Assembly: GCF_004330295.1 (NCBI RefSeq)
Contig: NZ_SJOJ01000005.1
Location: 62,001 to 126,000, forward strand
Reading direction: 5' to 3'
DNA from: Rahnella victoriana
Lineage (GTDB): Bacteria > Pseudomonadota > Gammaproteobacteria > Enterobacterales > Enterobacteriaceae
Length of the DNA: 64,000 nt
Each line of letters opens with the position of its first letter. Within the stretch, counting starts at the first letter, position 1. Below are positions 1-8,173 of this stretch, in pieces. The position numbers were made by a program, and so were the translations under genes. Below the pieces are notes generated by a model. The model saw nothing but the letters and a program-made list of their open reading frames with translations. It made no database searches and had not been told where the DNA came from.

Positions 1-821
1 CCGATATCCGCCATCAGGATGCGATGGACGTCTGGTCGGTTGACGGCGTGTCGGCAATGCGCAAACAGGGCAACGAAACGCAGTCCCGCCCCATTTATCC
101 ATTGTTTGGTTTAGACCATTCCGCCAGTGACGGAGAGACCGGGCTGTTCTGGCAATCCATGCGCCGTGAAACCATGCAAAACCATGGCGTCGCTTCCACG
201 CTGTTTATCGCGTTTTCTGACCGGGGAGAGAAGCCCCTGGCGCCCGGTTGCGACATTGTCAGCATGAACCTGACCTGCACCAATCGCGACATTCCGGCCG
301 CCATGCGCAATGGCGACCCTGACGGTGATTTCGATTCGGAACTGCCGATTGCGGGCATGAAGATTATTGCACTGACGCGCCCGACGCTGCCGGTCAGGCC
401 GCCGGTGAAACAGGCCACGCGCTGGCGGTTAATTTCTCAGCTTTCGCTCAACCATATGCTGATCAGCGGGCCGGAAGGCGCCCGTGTGCTGAAAGAATCT
501 CTGGCGCTGTACAACTTTGTCGATAATCCGGGCATCAGCCGCTTGATCAACCTGATCCAGCATGTCGAATCCAGCCCGGTGATCACCCGGCTGGCCCCGC
601 TGGATCCGCGTTCTATGGCGCGGGGGATTGAAATCCGCGTGACATTTTCCCGCGAGGCAGCGGAAGAGGTGGAGTATTTCCTGCTGTGCCGCTTTATCGA
701 TTCGTTTCTGGCGCTGTACGCGCCGGTCAACAGTTTCACCCGGGTGGTCACCTGCATTGACGCACCGGGAGAAACCGCACGTATCTGGCCGGTCCGGGCG
801 GGAAGACTGTCATGGATTTGA
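1..821 (+). CDS. tssF: T6SS baseplate subunit TssF (C-terminal part, cut by window edge)
   Basis: The reading frame is open from the left edge, so only the C-terminal 270 or so residues of a protein that is usually about 600 residues are present. TssF (VasA/ImpG) forms the wedge of the T6SS baseplate with TssG, TssK and TssE in the cytoplasm. The visible part has the family's late features: the SRLINLIQHVESSP segment, followed by a GIEIRVTF strand and the YFLLCRFIDSFLALYAPVNSF segment near the end. It overlaps the next gene, tssG, by 10 bases, the normal order in T6SS operons, which suggests translational coupling. The first internal ATG at 24 is not the true start. The identification rests on sequence resemblance and gene order. 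Confidence 0.93.
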   Translation, partial: DIRHQDAMDVWSVDGVSAMRKQGNETQSRPIYPLFGLDHSASDGETGLFWQSMRRETMQNHGVASTLFIAFSDRGEKPLAPGCDIVSMNLTCTNRDIPAAMRNGDPDGDFDSELPIAGMKIIALTRPTLPVRPPVKQATRWRLISQLSLNHMLISGPEGARVLKESLALYNFVDNPGISRLINLIQHVESSPVITRLAPLDPRSMARGIEIRVTFSREAAEEVEYFLLCRFIDSFLALYAPVNSFTRVVTCIDAPGETARIWPVRAGRLSWI

Positions 822-1759
822 GCAAAATCCTCAGCCCGCATAACTTTTTCCAGCAGGTGCGTCTGATGTTGCGCAGGCTGACCCGCGGGCAGGGCAAAGA
901 CAGTAAGCAGGTTCTCGAAGAGCAGCTTTATTTTATTTCGCCGCTCTCGCTGGATGCGCCGAAAGGCGACATTACGCAGGTCACGCCGCTGGATAAGCAG
1001 CGCTGGCAGGTTGAGGTGGCCGCCCACGGGCTGACAGGCGCGCTCGGCGCGTTACCGACGGTCTACACCGAATGGATGATCGAACGGTATTACCGCCACG
1101 GCGATAAAACGGCCAAAGCCTTTCTGGATATGTTTAACCACCGGCTGCACAGCCTGCGCTATCTCGCCTGGCAGAAATATCATTATTACGCCATGGCGGA
1201 ATTCACCGCCACGCGGCCGCTGAGTCAGGCCATCCGCGCCTTATCCGGCGTGGCGGCCAGCACGCCGTCTCTGCAACAGGAGCAGTTTGCGGATTTGTTC
1301 GCCCATTCCGTCCGCTCAATGCTCAACATTGAAACCTGGTTACGACACCGTTTTGCCGTGGCAGCGAAAGTCACGCCTTTTACCGGTGGGTGGCAGGTGA
1401 TGGATCCGGCCTTGTGTTGCCGGCTGGGAGAACCGACACAAACGCTTGCCGCCGCGCCTATGCTCGGCAGCGTTTACTGGGACCGGCAGTCACATTTTAC
1501 GGTGACGCTGGGGCCGGTGCCGATGAAAAACGCCGGTTTGTTTTTGCCGAAGGGAAAACACTACCCGCACCTGTGGTCGCACATCCGCGAATACGTCGGG
1601 CAGGGGCTGGATTTTGATATTGATCTGCTGATCGAAAATACGTCGAACATCATCACTCCGCTGGGATGCGGGCAACTCGGGCTGGATATATGCCTTGGGC
1701 ATTCCGAGGGTGCTGGCCAGCATAAAATTCGTTTACCCGTCTGCCGGGAAGGAAAATAA
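812..1759 (+). CDS. tssG: T6SS baseplate subunit TssG
   Basis: 315 residues, the usual length for TssG (VasB/ImpH), the baseplate wedge partner of TssF. The N-terminus contains the family-like FFQQVRLMLRRL segment, and the middle has the conserved HGLTGALGALPTVYTEWM stretch followed by FLDMFNHRLHSLRYLAWQKY, which is typical of TssG. The start ATG lies inside the end of tssF, so translation is probably coupled. vgrG begins three bases after the stop. No frameshift or missing region is apparent. It acts in the cytoplasm at the baseplate docked on the TssJLM membrane complex. Confidence 0.94.
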   Translation: MDLSKILSPHNFFQQVRLMLRRLTRGQGKDSKQVLEEQLYFISPLSLDAPKGDITQVTPLDKQRWQVEVAAHGLTGALGALPTVYTEWMIERYYRHGDKTAKAFLDMFNHRLHSLRYLAWQKYHYYAMAEFTATRPLSQAIRALSGVAASTPSLQQEQFADLFAHSVRSMLNIETWLRHRFAVAAKVTPFTGGWQVMDPALCCRLGEPTQTLAAAPMLGSVYWDRQSHFTVTLGPVPMKNAGLFLPKGKHYPHLWSHIREYVGQGLDFDIDLLIENTSNIITPLGCGQLGLDICLGHSEGAGQHKIRLPVCREGK

Positions 1760-1762
1760 AAA

Positions 1763-3676
1763 ATGGCAAAATCACTGGGACAAGACAACCGCTTTATCCG
1801 GTTTGTCGGCGATGCCGCGGATGCTCTGACGCTGATGCACATCGAGGGCGATGAACAATTTTCGGACACTTTCCGTTATCAGATCCAGTTCCGTACCTCG
1901 CTGGTCACCCCGCAGATGGGGCGTTTTCTGGGGCATGAAATGGCCTGTGAGATTGGCCGGGGCAACCAAAAACGTTACGTGCATGGCGTGCTGACCCGCA
2001 TCGAAGAAGACAACAATGTCGATGGCATCAGCACCTTCACCGGCACGCTGGAACCCCGGATGGCGTTGCTGCGTCTGGGGCGTAATCTGGCGGTGTTCCA
2101 GAACATGACCGTGCCGGATCTGGTGTGCAAACTGCTGCGCCAGCAGAACATCAGTCACATTGATTTGCGCCTGCGCGCTACGTATCAGCCGCGTGAATAT
2201 TGCATTCAGTATCGCGAATCCGATTTCGACTTTATAAGTCGTTTGCTCGAACAGGAAGGGATCTATTACTTCTTCCAGCACGATGCCGGACAGCACACGC
2301 TGGTTCTGGCCGATCATCCGTCCAGTCATCAGTCCGGCAAAACAGCAGAATTACCCTTTATGCCATTGCAGGGGCGGGGTGATGGCGTCGGGATCCTGAG
2401 CTGGGTCGCGAGTGCTTCGCTGGCGGCCTCATCTGTCACGCTCAAAGGTTTCAATATGGTGCAGGCGGCCAGTGTGGAAGGGGAATCCCAAGCCGTGGTG
2501 GCGGAGTATTCCGTGCCGGGCGTCAGTTATGTGGATGCGCACGGTCATGAAAAACGTGACGTATTGCAATCCGGCGCGCGCCTGAAAATGGAACAGCTTG
2601 AGTCGGATAATCAGCAGTTCTATGCCGAAGCCAGCGCCTGGTGGTTAGGTTGCGGCGATAAATTCCAGCTGAGCGGGCATCCGTCCTGTCAGGGGAATTA
2701 CCGCATCAGGTCGGTGCATATGCAGGCTTCGAGCAGCATTGATGACGGGCAACCTGATTTTAGCTACGCGCTGACGGTGCTGAAAGACAGCCTGTCATGG
2801 CGTCCGCCGTGCCTGACAAAACAGCCTGAAATCGCCGGTATTCTGACCGCCATTGTGGTCGGGCCGAAATCAGAAGAAGTCCATACGGACGAATATGGCC
2901 GCATCAAAATTCAGTTCCCGTGGGATCGCGAAAACAAACACGACGATGGCAGTTCCTGCTGGGTACGGGTTTCCCAGCCGTGGGCGGGCGGTCGCTTTGG
3001 CGCCATGTTCCTGCCGCGCGTCAACAGCGAAGTCACGGTCAGTTTTGTGCACGGTAACCCGGATTATCCGCTGGTGACCGGATCGGTCTTCAATGGTCAA
3101 AACAAACCGCCGCTGAGTCTGCCTGAAGAGAAAAACCATGCCGGATTTGTCTCGCGCAGTTCCGTGAACGGCAACGTTGAAGAAGGGCATGAACTGCGCT
3201 TTGACGACAAAAAAGGCGAAGAGCGGCTGATCATCACCTCGCAAAAAGATCTGCTGCTGACGGTGAAAAACGATGTCACCGGCAGCATCGCCAAAAATGT
3301 CACACAAACCATTGGCGAAAACCGCACGACCGAACTCACCAAAGGGAACGACAGCCTGACGCTCAAACAGGGCGATTACAGCCTGGACATCAAAGGTAAC
3401 CTGCAGGAAAGCCTGACCAGCGGTAATCATCAGCTAAAAATCAGCGGGGGCGGCAGCACGGTGAAAGCGGACAAAGCCTGCGTCATTGAATCCACCCAGT
3501 CGATCGAACTGAAAGTCGGCAGCAGCAAAATCACGCTTTCTCCTTCCGGCATCACGCTGAGCGGCACCACGATCAAAATCGAAGGGAAAGGCACGGCAGA
3601 ACTTAAAGGCGCAATGGTCACTGTTCAGGGGAGTGGTATGACCCAGATCAATGGCGGCGTGACGATGATTGGCTGA
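1763..3676 (+). CDS. vgrG: T6SS spike protein VgrG (TssI)
   Basis: 637 residues. The N-terminal two thirds match the gp27-like part (early IEGDEQFSDTFRYQIQF, then YCIQYRESDFDFISRLLEQEGIYYFF), followed by the gp5 OB-fold region (GPKSEEVHTDEYGRIKIQFPWDR, SCWVRVSQPWAG, GFLPRVNSEV-like GAMFLPRVNSEVTVSFVHGN). The end is a repetitive beta-helix (LTLKQGDYSLDIKGNL) that stops at GGVTMIG. There is no extra C-terminal domain, so this VgrG carries no toxin of its own and probably delivers cargo non-covalently. A ribosome site (GGAAGGAAAA) precedes the ATG. It trimerises into the spike that caps the Hcp tube and is tipped by the PAAR protein encoded two genes downstream. Confidence 0.96.
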   Translation: MAKSLGQDNRFIRFVGDAADALTLMHIEGDEQFSDTFRYQIQFRTSLVTPQMGRFLGHEMACEIGRGNQKRYVHGVLTRIEEDNNVDGISTFTGTLEPRMALLRLGRNLAVFQNMTVPDLVCKLLRQQNISHIDLRLRATYQPREYCIQYRESDFDFISRLLEQEGIYYFFQHDAGQHTLVLADHPSSHQSGKTAELPFMPLQGRGDGVGILSWVASASLAASSVTLKGFNMVQAASVEGESQAVVAEYSVPGVSYVDAHGHEKRDVLQSGARLKMEQLESDNQQFYAEASAWWLGCGDKFQLSGHPSCQGNYRIRSVHMQASSSIDDGQPDFSYALTVLKDSLSWRPPCLTKQPEIAGILTAIVVGPKSEEVHTDEYGRIKIQFPWDRENKHDDGSSCWVRVSQPWAGGRFGAMFLPRVNSEVTVSFVHGNPDYPLVTGSVFNGQNKPPLSLPEEKNHAGFVSRSSVNGNVEEGHELRFDDKKGEERLIITSQKDLLLTVKNDVTGSIAKNVTQTIGENRTTELTKGNDSLTLKQGDYSLDIKGNLQESLTSGNHQLKISGGGSTVKADKACVIESTQSIELKVGSSKITLSPSGITLSGTTIKIEGKGTAELKGAMVTVQGSGMTQINGGVTMIG

Positions 3677-3687
3677 GGAAAAATCAC

Positions 3688-4203
3688 ATGAAAGCAAAAC
3701 TGCTCACGCCGGACGCGCTTGCGGCTTATAACCCGCGACAAAACGGGGCTGAAAACGCCGCGCAACTGATGATGACCGAACAATGGGAAGACGCACTGGC
3801 CAGTGTGGTTGCAGATTCTCCACAAGAGAAACTGCTGGCATGGACGCTGCAACAGGCGCTGAACCAGCCGGGATCCGCAGAACAGCCGGTGCAGCAATGC
3901 GCCAGCGACATCCGGCAATGGCTGGCGGAACACGATGACGCCCGGCGCTTCCGTATTTTCCAGCAGGCAGAACAGCTGGGCTTTGATACGCCGGTTGGCG
4001 CACTCGGTTTAGCGGTGTTCTGGATGGACGGCAGCATGACGCCTGCGGAATTTGATGCGGTTTACCCTGAAGCGCATTTGTCCCGACTGATGCTGCTTTG
4101 CGCCCTGAAATTACTCAGCGTGGGGATCGCGGCGGAAAACGCCCCTCTGACAGGCGCACAGACATTACTGGCGCAATGGCATGCCGTGCAGGGAGGTCAC
4201 TGA
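3688..4203 (+). CDS. Uncharacterised T6SS-operon protein between vgrG and PAAR
   Basis: 171 residues, cytoplasmic by appearance (no signal peptide or membrane segment), rich in Ala, Leu and Gln and probably all-helical. A short ORF of this kind commonly sits between vgrG and PAAR genes in enterobacterial T6SS operons; I do not know its function. It starts 11 bases after vgrG, and its stop TGA shares the A with the ATG of the PAAR gene, so the two are translationally coupled. That suggests a role in PAAR or effector loading, for example as an adaptor. This is inference from position only. Confidence 0.8.
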   Translation: MKAKLLTPDALAAYNPRQNGAENAAQLMMTEQWEDALASVVADSPQEKLLAWTLQQALNQPGSAEQPVQQCASDIRQWLAEHDDARRFRIFQQAEQLGFDTPVGALGLAVFWMDGSMTPAEFDAVYPEAHLSRLMLLCALKLLSVGIAAENAPLTGAQTLLAQWHAVQGGH

Positions 4204-4502
4204 TGGGACAACCCGCTGCCCGCGTGGGCGATATGCATGTTTGCCCGATGGTGACGCCCGGCCTGCCGCCGATCCCTCACGTTGGCGGGCCGGTGACCAC
4301 GCCCGGTACGCCCACGGTGCTGATTGGCGGAATGCCCGCCGCGACGATGGGATCGATGGCGGTGTGTGTCGGGCCACCGGATACGGTCGTCAAGGGCAGC
4401 GCGAAAGTGCTGATTGGCGGTAAACCCGCAGCGCGCATGGGCGACAGCACGGCGCATGGCGGAACCATTGTTGCGGGTTGTCCGACCGTACTGATTTCAT
4501 AG
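4203..4502 (+). CDS. PAAR-domain spike tip protein
   Basis: 99 residues, a stand-alone PAAR protein. It shows the family pattern of repeated GxPAARxGD motifs: GQPAARVGDMHVCPM at the start and GGKPAARMGDSTAHGG later, with His and Cys residues placed to bind zinc (HVCP, AVCVGPP, AHGG, GCP). It sharpens the VgrG tip in the T6SS spike. The start at 4203 is chosen over an in-frame upstream ATG at 4098 because it fits the family N-terminus and uses the TGATG overlap with the preceding gene. There is no C-terminal toxin extension, so effectors would be carried separately. Confidence 0.95.
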   Translation: MGQPAARVGDMHVCPMVTPGLPPIPHVGGPVTTPGTPTVLIGGMPAATMGSMAVCVGPPDTVVKGSAKVLIGGKPAARMGDSTAHGGTIVAGCPTVLIS

Positions 4503-4513
4503 AGTGTATTGAA

Positions 4514-5578
4514 ATGATAATGAATGTTGAGTCTTTGCTCGCCCCGGTCAGTGACGATCAGCCCGGTGGCCGCAATATGGAATATGAGCAGGTCTATAAC
4601 GAGATCCGTGAGGCGCGGGAAAGCGATCCTGACTATTTGCCGCAGGGCGAATGGGCCACGGAATTACGAAAAGCCGACTGGAGCAAAGTCGTTCGCTTAA
4701 GCACGAAGGTGTTGCAGGCGGAAAGCAAAGATTTTCAGGTTGCCTGCTGGCTGATCGAAGGTCTGAGCCAGCAACACGGCATCGCGGGGCTGCTGGAGGG
4801 CGTCGGTTTTCTGACGCCGTTTATCCAGACTTACTGGCAAAACGGCTGGCCGGAACAGGATGAGGACGGCCTGGTGATCCGCCATGGCATGATCAACCGT
4901 CTGGATCGCCAGCTGGCGCAACTGCTGCATTGTCATCCGCTGTTTGGTCAGCCGGAAAGTACGCTGGATCACTGGCGCAAAGTGCTCGCCTATGAACACC
5001 GCGTGACGATGAAACCGGACAGTGCCGCCGAACGGGGCAGTGACGACGATTTCTCGATGGAGACGTTCAACCGCTGGGCCGCCACGCTGGATCCGCAAAA
5101 AGTCGCCGCGCAGAACGAGATGTTAAACCAGATGGTGACCGCGCTGGATCAGCTGGAAACCACTTACGGCCAGCTGAATCCGCAGGCTGATTCTCTGGCG
5201 ATGGGGCAGACGCGCAGTGCCATCGCCGAAATGCAGGAGTTTGTGAAACGCCTGTTTGACCGTGCGGCACCCGCTTATGACGACGTCATGACGCTGAACG
5301 TCTTAACGCCTTATGAGGATGAGCCGGACACTGACGTCAGTTCGCTGATCAACAACACCAAAAAACAAACCATGTCGCGGGATCTGGCCATCAGCCAGAT
5401 GCTGACGATTGCCCATTTTTTCCGTCAGACCGAGCCGTCAAGCCCGGTGCCGTTTCTGATGGAGCGTGCGGCGCGCTGGGCGGCGATGACACTGACCGAA
5501 TGGCTGGAAGAGATGTTGCAGGATGACAGCAGCATGCGCGATATCAACAAGGTACTGAAAGGGCATAGCAAAGAATGA
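4514..5578 (+). CDS. tssA: T6SS protein TssA (ImpA N-terminal domain)
   Basis: About 354 residues. The N-terminus has the ImpA_N pattern: ESLLAPVSDDQPGG, then YNEIREARESDPDYLPQGEW and the ADWSKVVRLSTKVLQAESKDFQVACWLIEGL helix. TssA organises sheath and tail-tube assembly at the baseplate or distal end. The C-terminus (MERAARWAAMTLTEWLEEML) resembles TssA proteins that end in a helical oligomerisation domain. The start is uncertain: ATG codons at 4514 and 4520 both fit the family, and a further ATG at 4478 lies inside the PAAR gene. The stop overlaps the tssJ start (ATGA), suggesting coupling. Confidence 0.92.
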   Translation: MIMNVESLLAPVSDDQPGGRNMEYEQVYNEIREARESDPDYLPQGEWATELRKADWSKVVRLSTKVLQAESKDFQVACWLIEGLSQQHGIAGLLEGVGFLTPFIQTYWQNGWPEQDEDGLVIRHGMINRLDRQLAQLLHCHPLFGQPESTLDHWRKVLAYEHRVTMKPDSAAERGSDDDFSMETFNRWAATLDPQKVAAQNEMLNQMVTALDQLETTYGQLNPQADSLAMGQTRSAIAEMQEFVKRLFDRAAPAYDDVMTLNVLTPYEDEPDTDVSSLINNTKKQTMSRDLAISQMLTIAHFFRQTEPSSPVPFLMERAARWAAMTLTEWLEEMLQDDSSMRDINKVLKGHSKE

Positions 5579-6150
5579 GGGGGATAACGGGACTGGCAGG
5601 GCTGATGCTGGCTGTCATGCTGCTGGCAGGTTGTGCGACAGATAACGATGAAGGTCGCCAGAAGGCGGTCGGCGAGGTGAGCGCGCCTTTCGCCAACGGC
5701 GCCATCACCCTGCAACTGCGGGCGGAACCGGGACTGAACAGCCTGAACGACATGCCCAACAGCTGTACGGTATTGCTGCTGCAAACCAAAGACAAACCTG
5801 CGCTGGATAAGACACTGGGCAACCCCGCAACGTTGAAAAGTCTGTTTGCCGGTGCCGGTAGCGAAGGGGATGTTTTGCAGGTGGATCGTTACGTGATGAT
5901 GCCGGGGCAAACCAACACGGTACATATCGACCGCGCACAGGATACCCGCAATGTGGCGCTGGTCGCGGGCTACTATCCCTTCCCGGTGAAAAAACATATG
6001 GTCAGCGCGGAAGTCCCGGTGGCCGCTGAAAGCACAGGTTGGTGGGAGCCGGTCTGGCAGGCGCATTTAACGCCGCTCACGCTTTCTGTCACGTTAGGCA
6101 GTGAAAGCATTGTCAGCTCAGATGTCCCTGCTGCCGGAGAGAAAAAATAA
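5575..6150 (+). CDS. tssJ: T6SS outer-membrane lipoprotein TssJ
   Basis: 191 residues with a lipoprotein signal peptide: a short basic start, the hydrophobic stretch LAGLMLAVMLL and a lipobox LAGC at residues 17-20, so the mature protein would begin with a lipidated Cys. The body has the TssJ beta-sandwich features, including SLNDMPNSCTVLLLQTKD and the later VALVAGYYPF segment. TssJ anchors the TssLM complex to the outer membrane by contacting the periplasmic part of TssM. The gene overlaps tssA by four bases and abuts tssK, as is typical in T6SS operons. Confidence 0.93.
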   Translation: MRGITGLAGLMLAVMLLAGCATDNDEGRQKAVGEVSAPFANGAITLQLRAEPGLNSLNDMPNSCTVLLLQTKDKPALDKTLGNPATLKSLFAGAGSEGDVLQVDRYVMMPGQTNTVHIDRAQDTRNVALVAGYYPFPVKKHMVSAEVPVAAESTGWWEPVWQAHLTPLTLSVTLGSESIVSSDVPAAGEKK

Positions 6151-7544
6151 TGTATCCAGAACAACAGCAGATCTACTGGCATTCCGGACTTTACCTGCAA
6201 CCGCAGCACTTTCAGTCGCTGGATCTGCATTACGAATGGAATCTGGCAGAACATCTGCGTCTGGCGCAGCCCTATAATCACGGGCTGATTGAGGTCAGCA
6301 TTAACGACGCAGCGCTGAACGACTATGTGATCAGCGTTGAGCAGATCCGGTGCATTTTGCCGGGAGGCACCCTGCTGTCGCAGCCCGGCAACAGCCGCGT
6401 AGAGCAACGCAACTTTCGTGAAATCTGGAAGCAACGCGATCAGCCGCTGACCCTCTGGCTGGCGGTGCGCCGCTTCGATCCGCTGCACAGCAACGTCACC
6501 ACGCTGGAAAAAGAGCACGACCGCGCCGTTACCCGCTGGATCAATACCAGCGAAGAGCGGGTGATGAAAGATGTCTATGACCATGCGCCGGACGCTGCGG
6601 TCGCCCGCCTTTGCTATAACGTCAGGCTGCTGACAGACGTGGAAAAAGACGATGCGGTTGACTGCGAATGCATTCCGCTGACCCGCCTGCGTTACGAAAA
6701 CGAACGGGTGATCCTCGATCCGACATTCTCGCCGCCTTCCGTCACTTTGTTCGGGTCGTTCAGCCTCGGCAAGATGATTGACACCATCTACTTCGAACTG
6801 AGTGCGCGGGCCAGAAAGCTTGAGGAATACAAACGCTCAGAGCGGCTGGTCAGCGACGCCGATCGTGGCGATCAGGTGACGCAGTTGCTGGCGATGCGCT
6901 CCCTTAACCGGGTGCTGCCGCAACTGAAAAACTTTTGCCAGGCGCGTCAGGTTCATCCGTGGCAGGTCTACAACATTTTGTGCCAGCTGGTGGGCGATCT
7001 CTCTTCGTTCAATGACAGCTGCTCCTTTCTGGGGGAGTGGCACGATGGCGAAAACCCGCTGCACGCCTACAACCATAATGAACTGCTGAGTTGTTTCGAC
7101 AGCGCCCGTAAGACGCTGATTACGCTGCTGAACAGTCTGGTACTTGAAGACAATACTTACATTACGCTGGAGAACGATCTTCAGGGTGTGTTCACCGGCA
7201 GCTTTGACAGTACGCAGAGCAAAAATGCGGAGACGGTACTGCTGCTGTTACGTTCCGCCAATATGCCGATGGAAAACCGTCAGATCAAAAATCCGGGCGG
7301 CATCAAACTGGCCTCGCCGAAGATGATTGAACCGCTGATCCAGCATGCGTTGCCGGGTATTCCGGTCACACGCTGCGTGCAGCCTCCGCGTGGTGTGCCT
7401 AACCGCAGCGATTCGCACTATTTCCTGGTCGAACAGGACAGCGAACTGTGGAGCAAAGCCCGGCAGCACAGCAGTATTTCCTTCTACTGGCCTGATATGC
7501 CGGAAGACCTTCAGGTACAAGTGATATTTGTGGTGCCCTCATGA
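6150..7544 (+). CDS. tssK: T6SS baseplate protein TssK
   Basis: 464 residues, close to the family's usual length of about 445. The start YWHSGLYLQPQHFQSLDLHYEW is the highly conserved N-terminus of TssK (VasE/ImpJ). TssK is a cytoplasmic trimer that joins the baseplate to the TssL/TssM membrane complex through its C-terminal domain, here ending in SDSHYFLVEQDSELW...SISFYWPDMPEDLQVQVIFV, a recognisable TssK end. The gene shares the last base of tssJ and overlaps tssL by four bases. No defects are seen. Confidence 0.96.
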   Translation: MYPEQQQIYWHSGLYLQPQHFQSLDLHYEWNLAEHLRLAQPYNHGLIEVSINDAALNDYVISVEQIRCILPGGTLLSQPGNSRVEQRNFREIWKQRDQPLTLWLAVRRFDPLHSNVTTLEKEHDRAVTRWINTSEERVMKDVYDHAPDAAVARLCYNVRLLTDVEKDDAVDCECIPLTRLRYENERVILDPTFSPPSVTLFGSFSLGKMIDTIYFELSARARKLEEYKRSERLVSDADRGDQVTQLLAMRSLNRVLPQLKNFCQARQVHPWQVYNILCQLVGDLSSFNDSCSFLGEWHDGENPLHAYNHNELLSCFDSARKTLITLLNSLVLEDNTYITLENDLQGVFTGSFDSTQSKNAETVLLLLRSANMPMENRQIKNPGGIKLASPKMIEPLIQHALPGIPVTRCVQPPRGVPNRSDSHYFLVEQDSELWSKARQHSSISFYWPDMPEDLQVQVIFVVPS

Positions 7545-8167
7545 TGAGTTTACTCAATTGTTATTTACCGCTGTTCCGCTATGTAACGGCATTTTTTATT
7601 GATCCGCAGGAATATCCGGATTACAGCGCGTTTCGTGAAAAAAGCATTACGTTATTACAGCAGGCATTGCGTGAATCAGAACGTCATCACGAAACCGCTG
7701 AATGTGAAGATGCTTATTTTTCCGTGGTGCTGTGGGTCGATGAACGCGTATTACGTTCCCGCGCAGAGTGGGTGAAGGAATGGCGCAGCAGTCTGTTGCA
7801 AAAATATTATTTTGATATTTCTGTCGGCGGCGAGGCGTTTTTCGAACGGCTCGATAAGACAGATAAAAATAATACCCAACTGAGAATGGTCTATCTGTTC
7901 TGTCTGCTGATGGGTTTCCACGGGAAATACACCTCTCAGGATGCGCAGCTTTTGCAACAACGGATTAATGATGAACGCCAGTGTCTGCCGGAAGAGTGGC
8001 GTCAGTGGCCGAACGACGCCTTGCTGGTAGAGCAGGAAGCCGGTGGCGGTGAAAAAAATAAAGCGGTGAAGAAGCGACTGCGTCAGCGTAAAGGGCTTTT
8101 GTTTTCCCTGCCGCTGGCTATTTACTTATTAATGCTGCTCGCCGGCTTAGGGATATTTTTCGGATAA
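7541..8167 (+). CDS. tssL: T6SS inner-membrane protein TssL (DotU), short form
   Basis: 208 residues. The DotU/TssL cytoplasmic helical domain is recognisable (YFSVVLWVDERVLRS, WRSSLLQKYYFDISVGGEAFFERLD, LRMVYLFCLLMGFHGKY). One transmembrane segment lies at the very C-terminus (LLFSLPLAIYLLMLLAGLGIFF), as expected for this C-tail-anchored protein. There is no peptidoglycan-binding OmpA-like extension, so the complex probably relies on another protein, or none, for cell-wall anchoring. It pairs with TssM, which starts six bases after the stop. Confidence 0.94.
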   Translation: MMSLLNCYLPLFRYVTAFFIDPQEYPDYSAFREKSITLLQQALRESERHHETAECEDAYFSVVLWVDERVLRSRAEWVKEWRSSLLQKYYFDISVGGEAFFERLDKTDKNNTQLRMVYLFCLLMGFHGKYTSQDAQLLQQRINDERQCLPEEWRQWPNDALLVEQEAGGGEKNKAVKKRLRQRKGLLFSLPLAIYLLMLLAGLGIFFG

Positions 8168-8173
8168 CACACT

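Noticed and set aside
3250..3676. Possible toxin extension at the VgrG C-terminus
   Set aside because: The end is the normal beta-helix of a standard-length VgrG.
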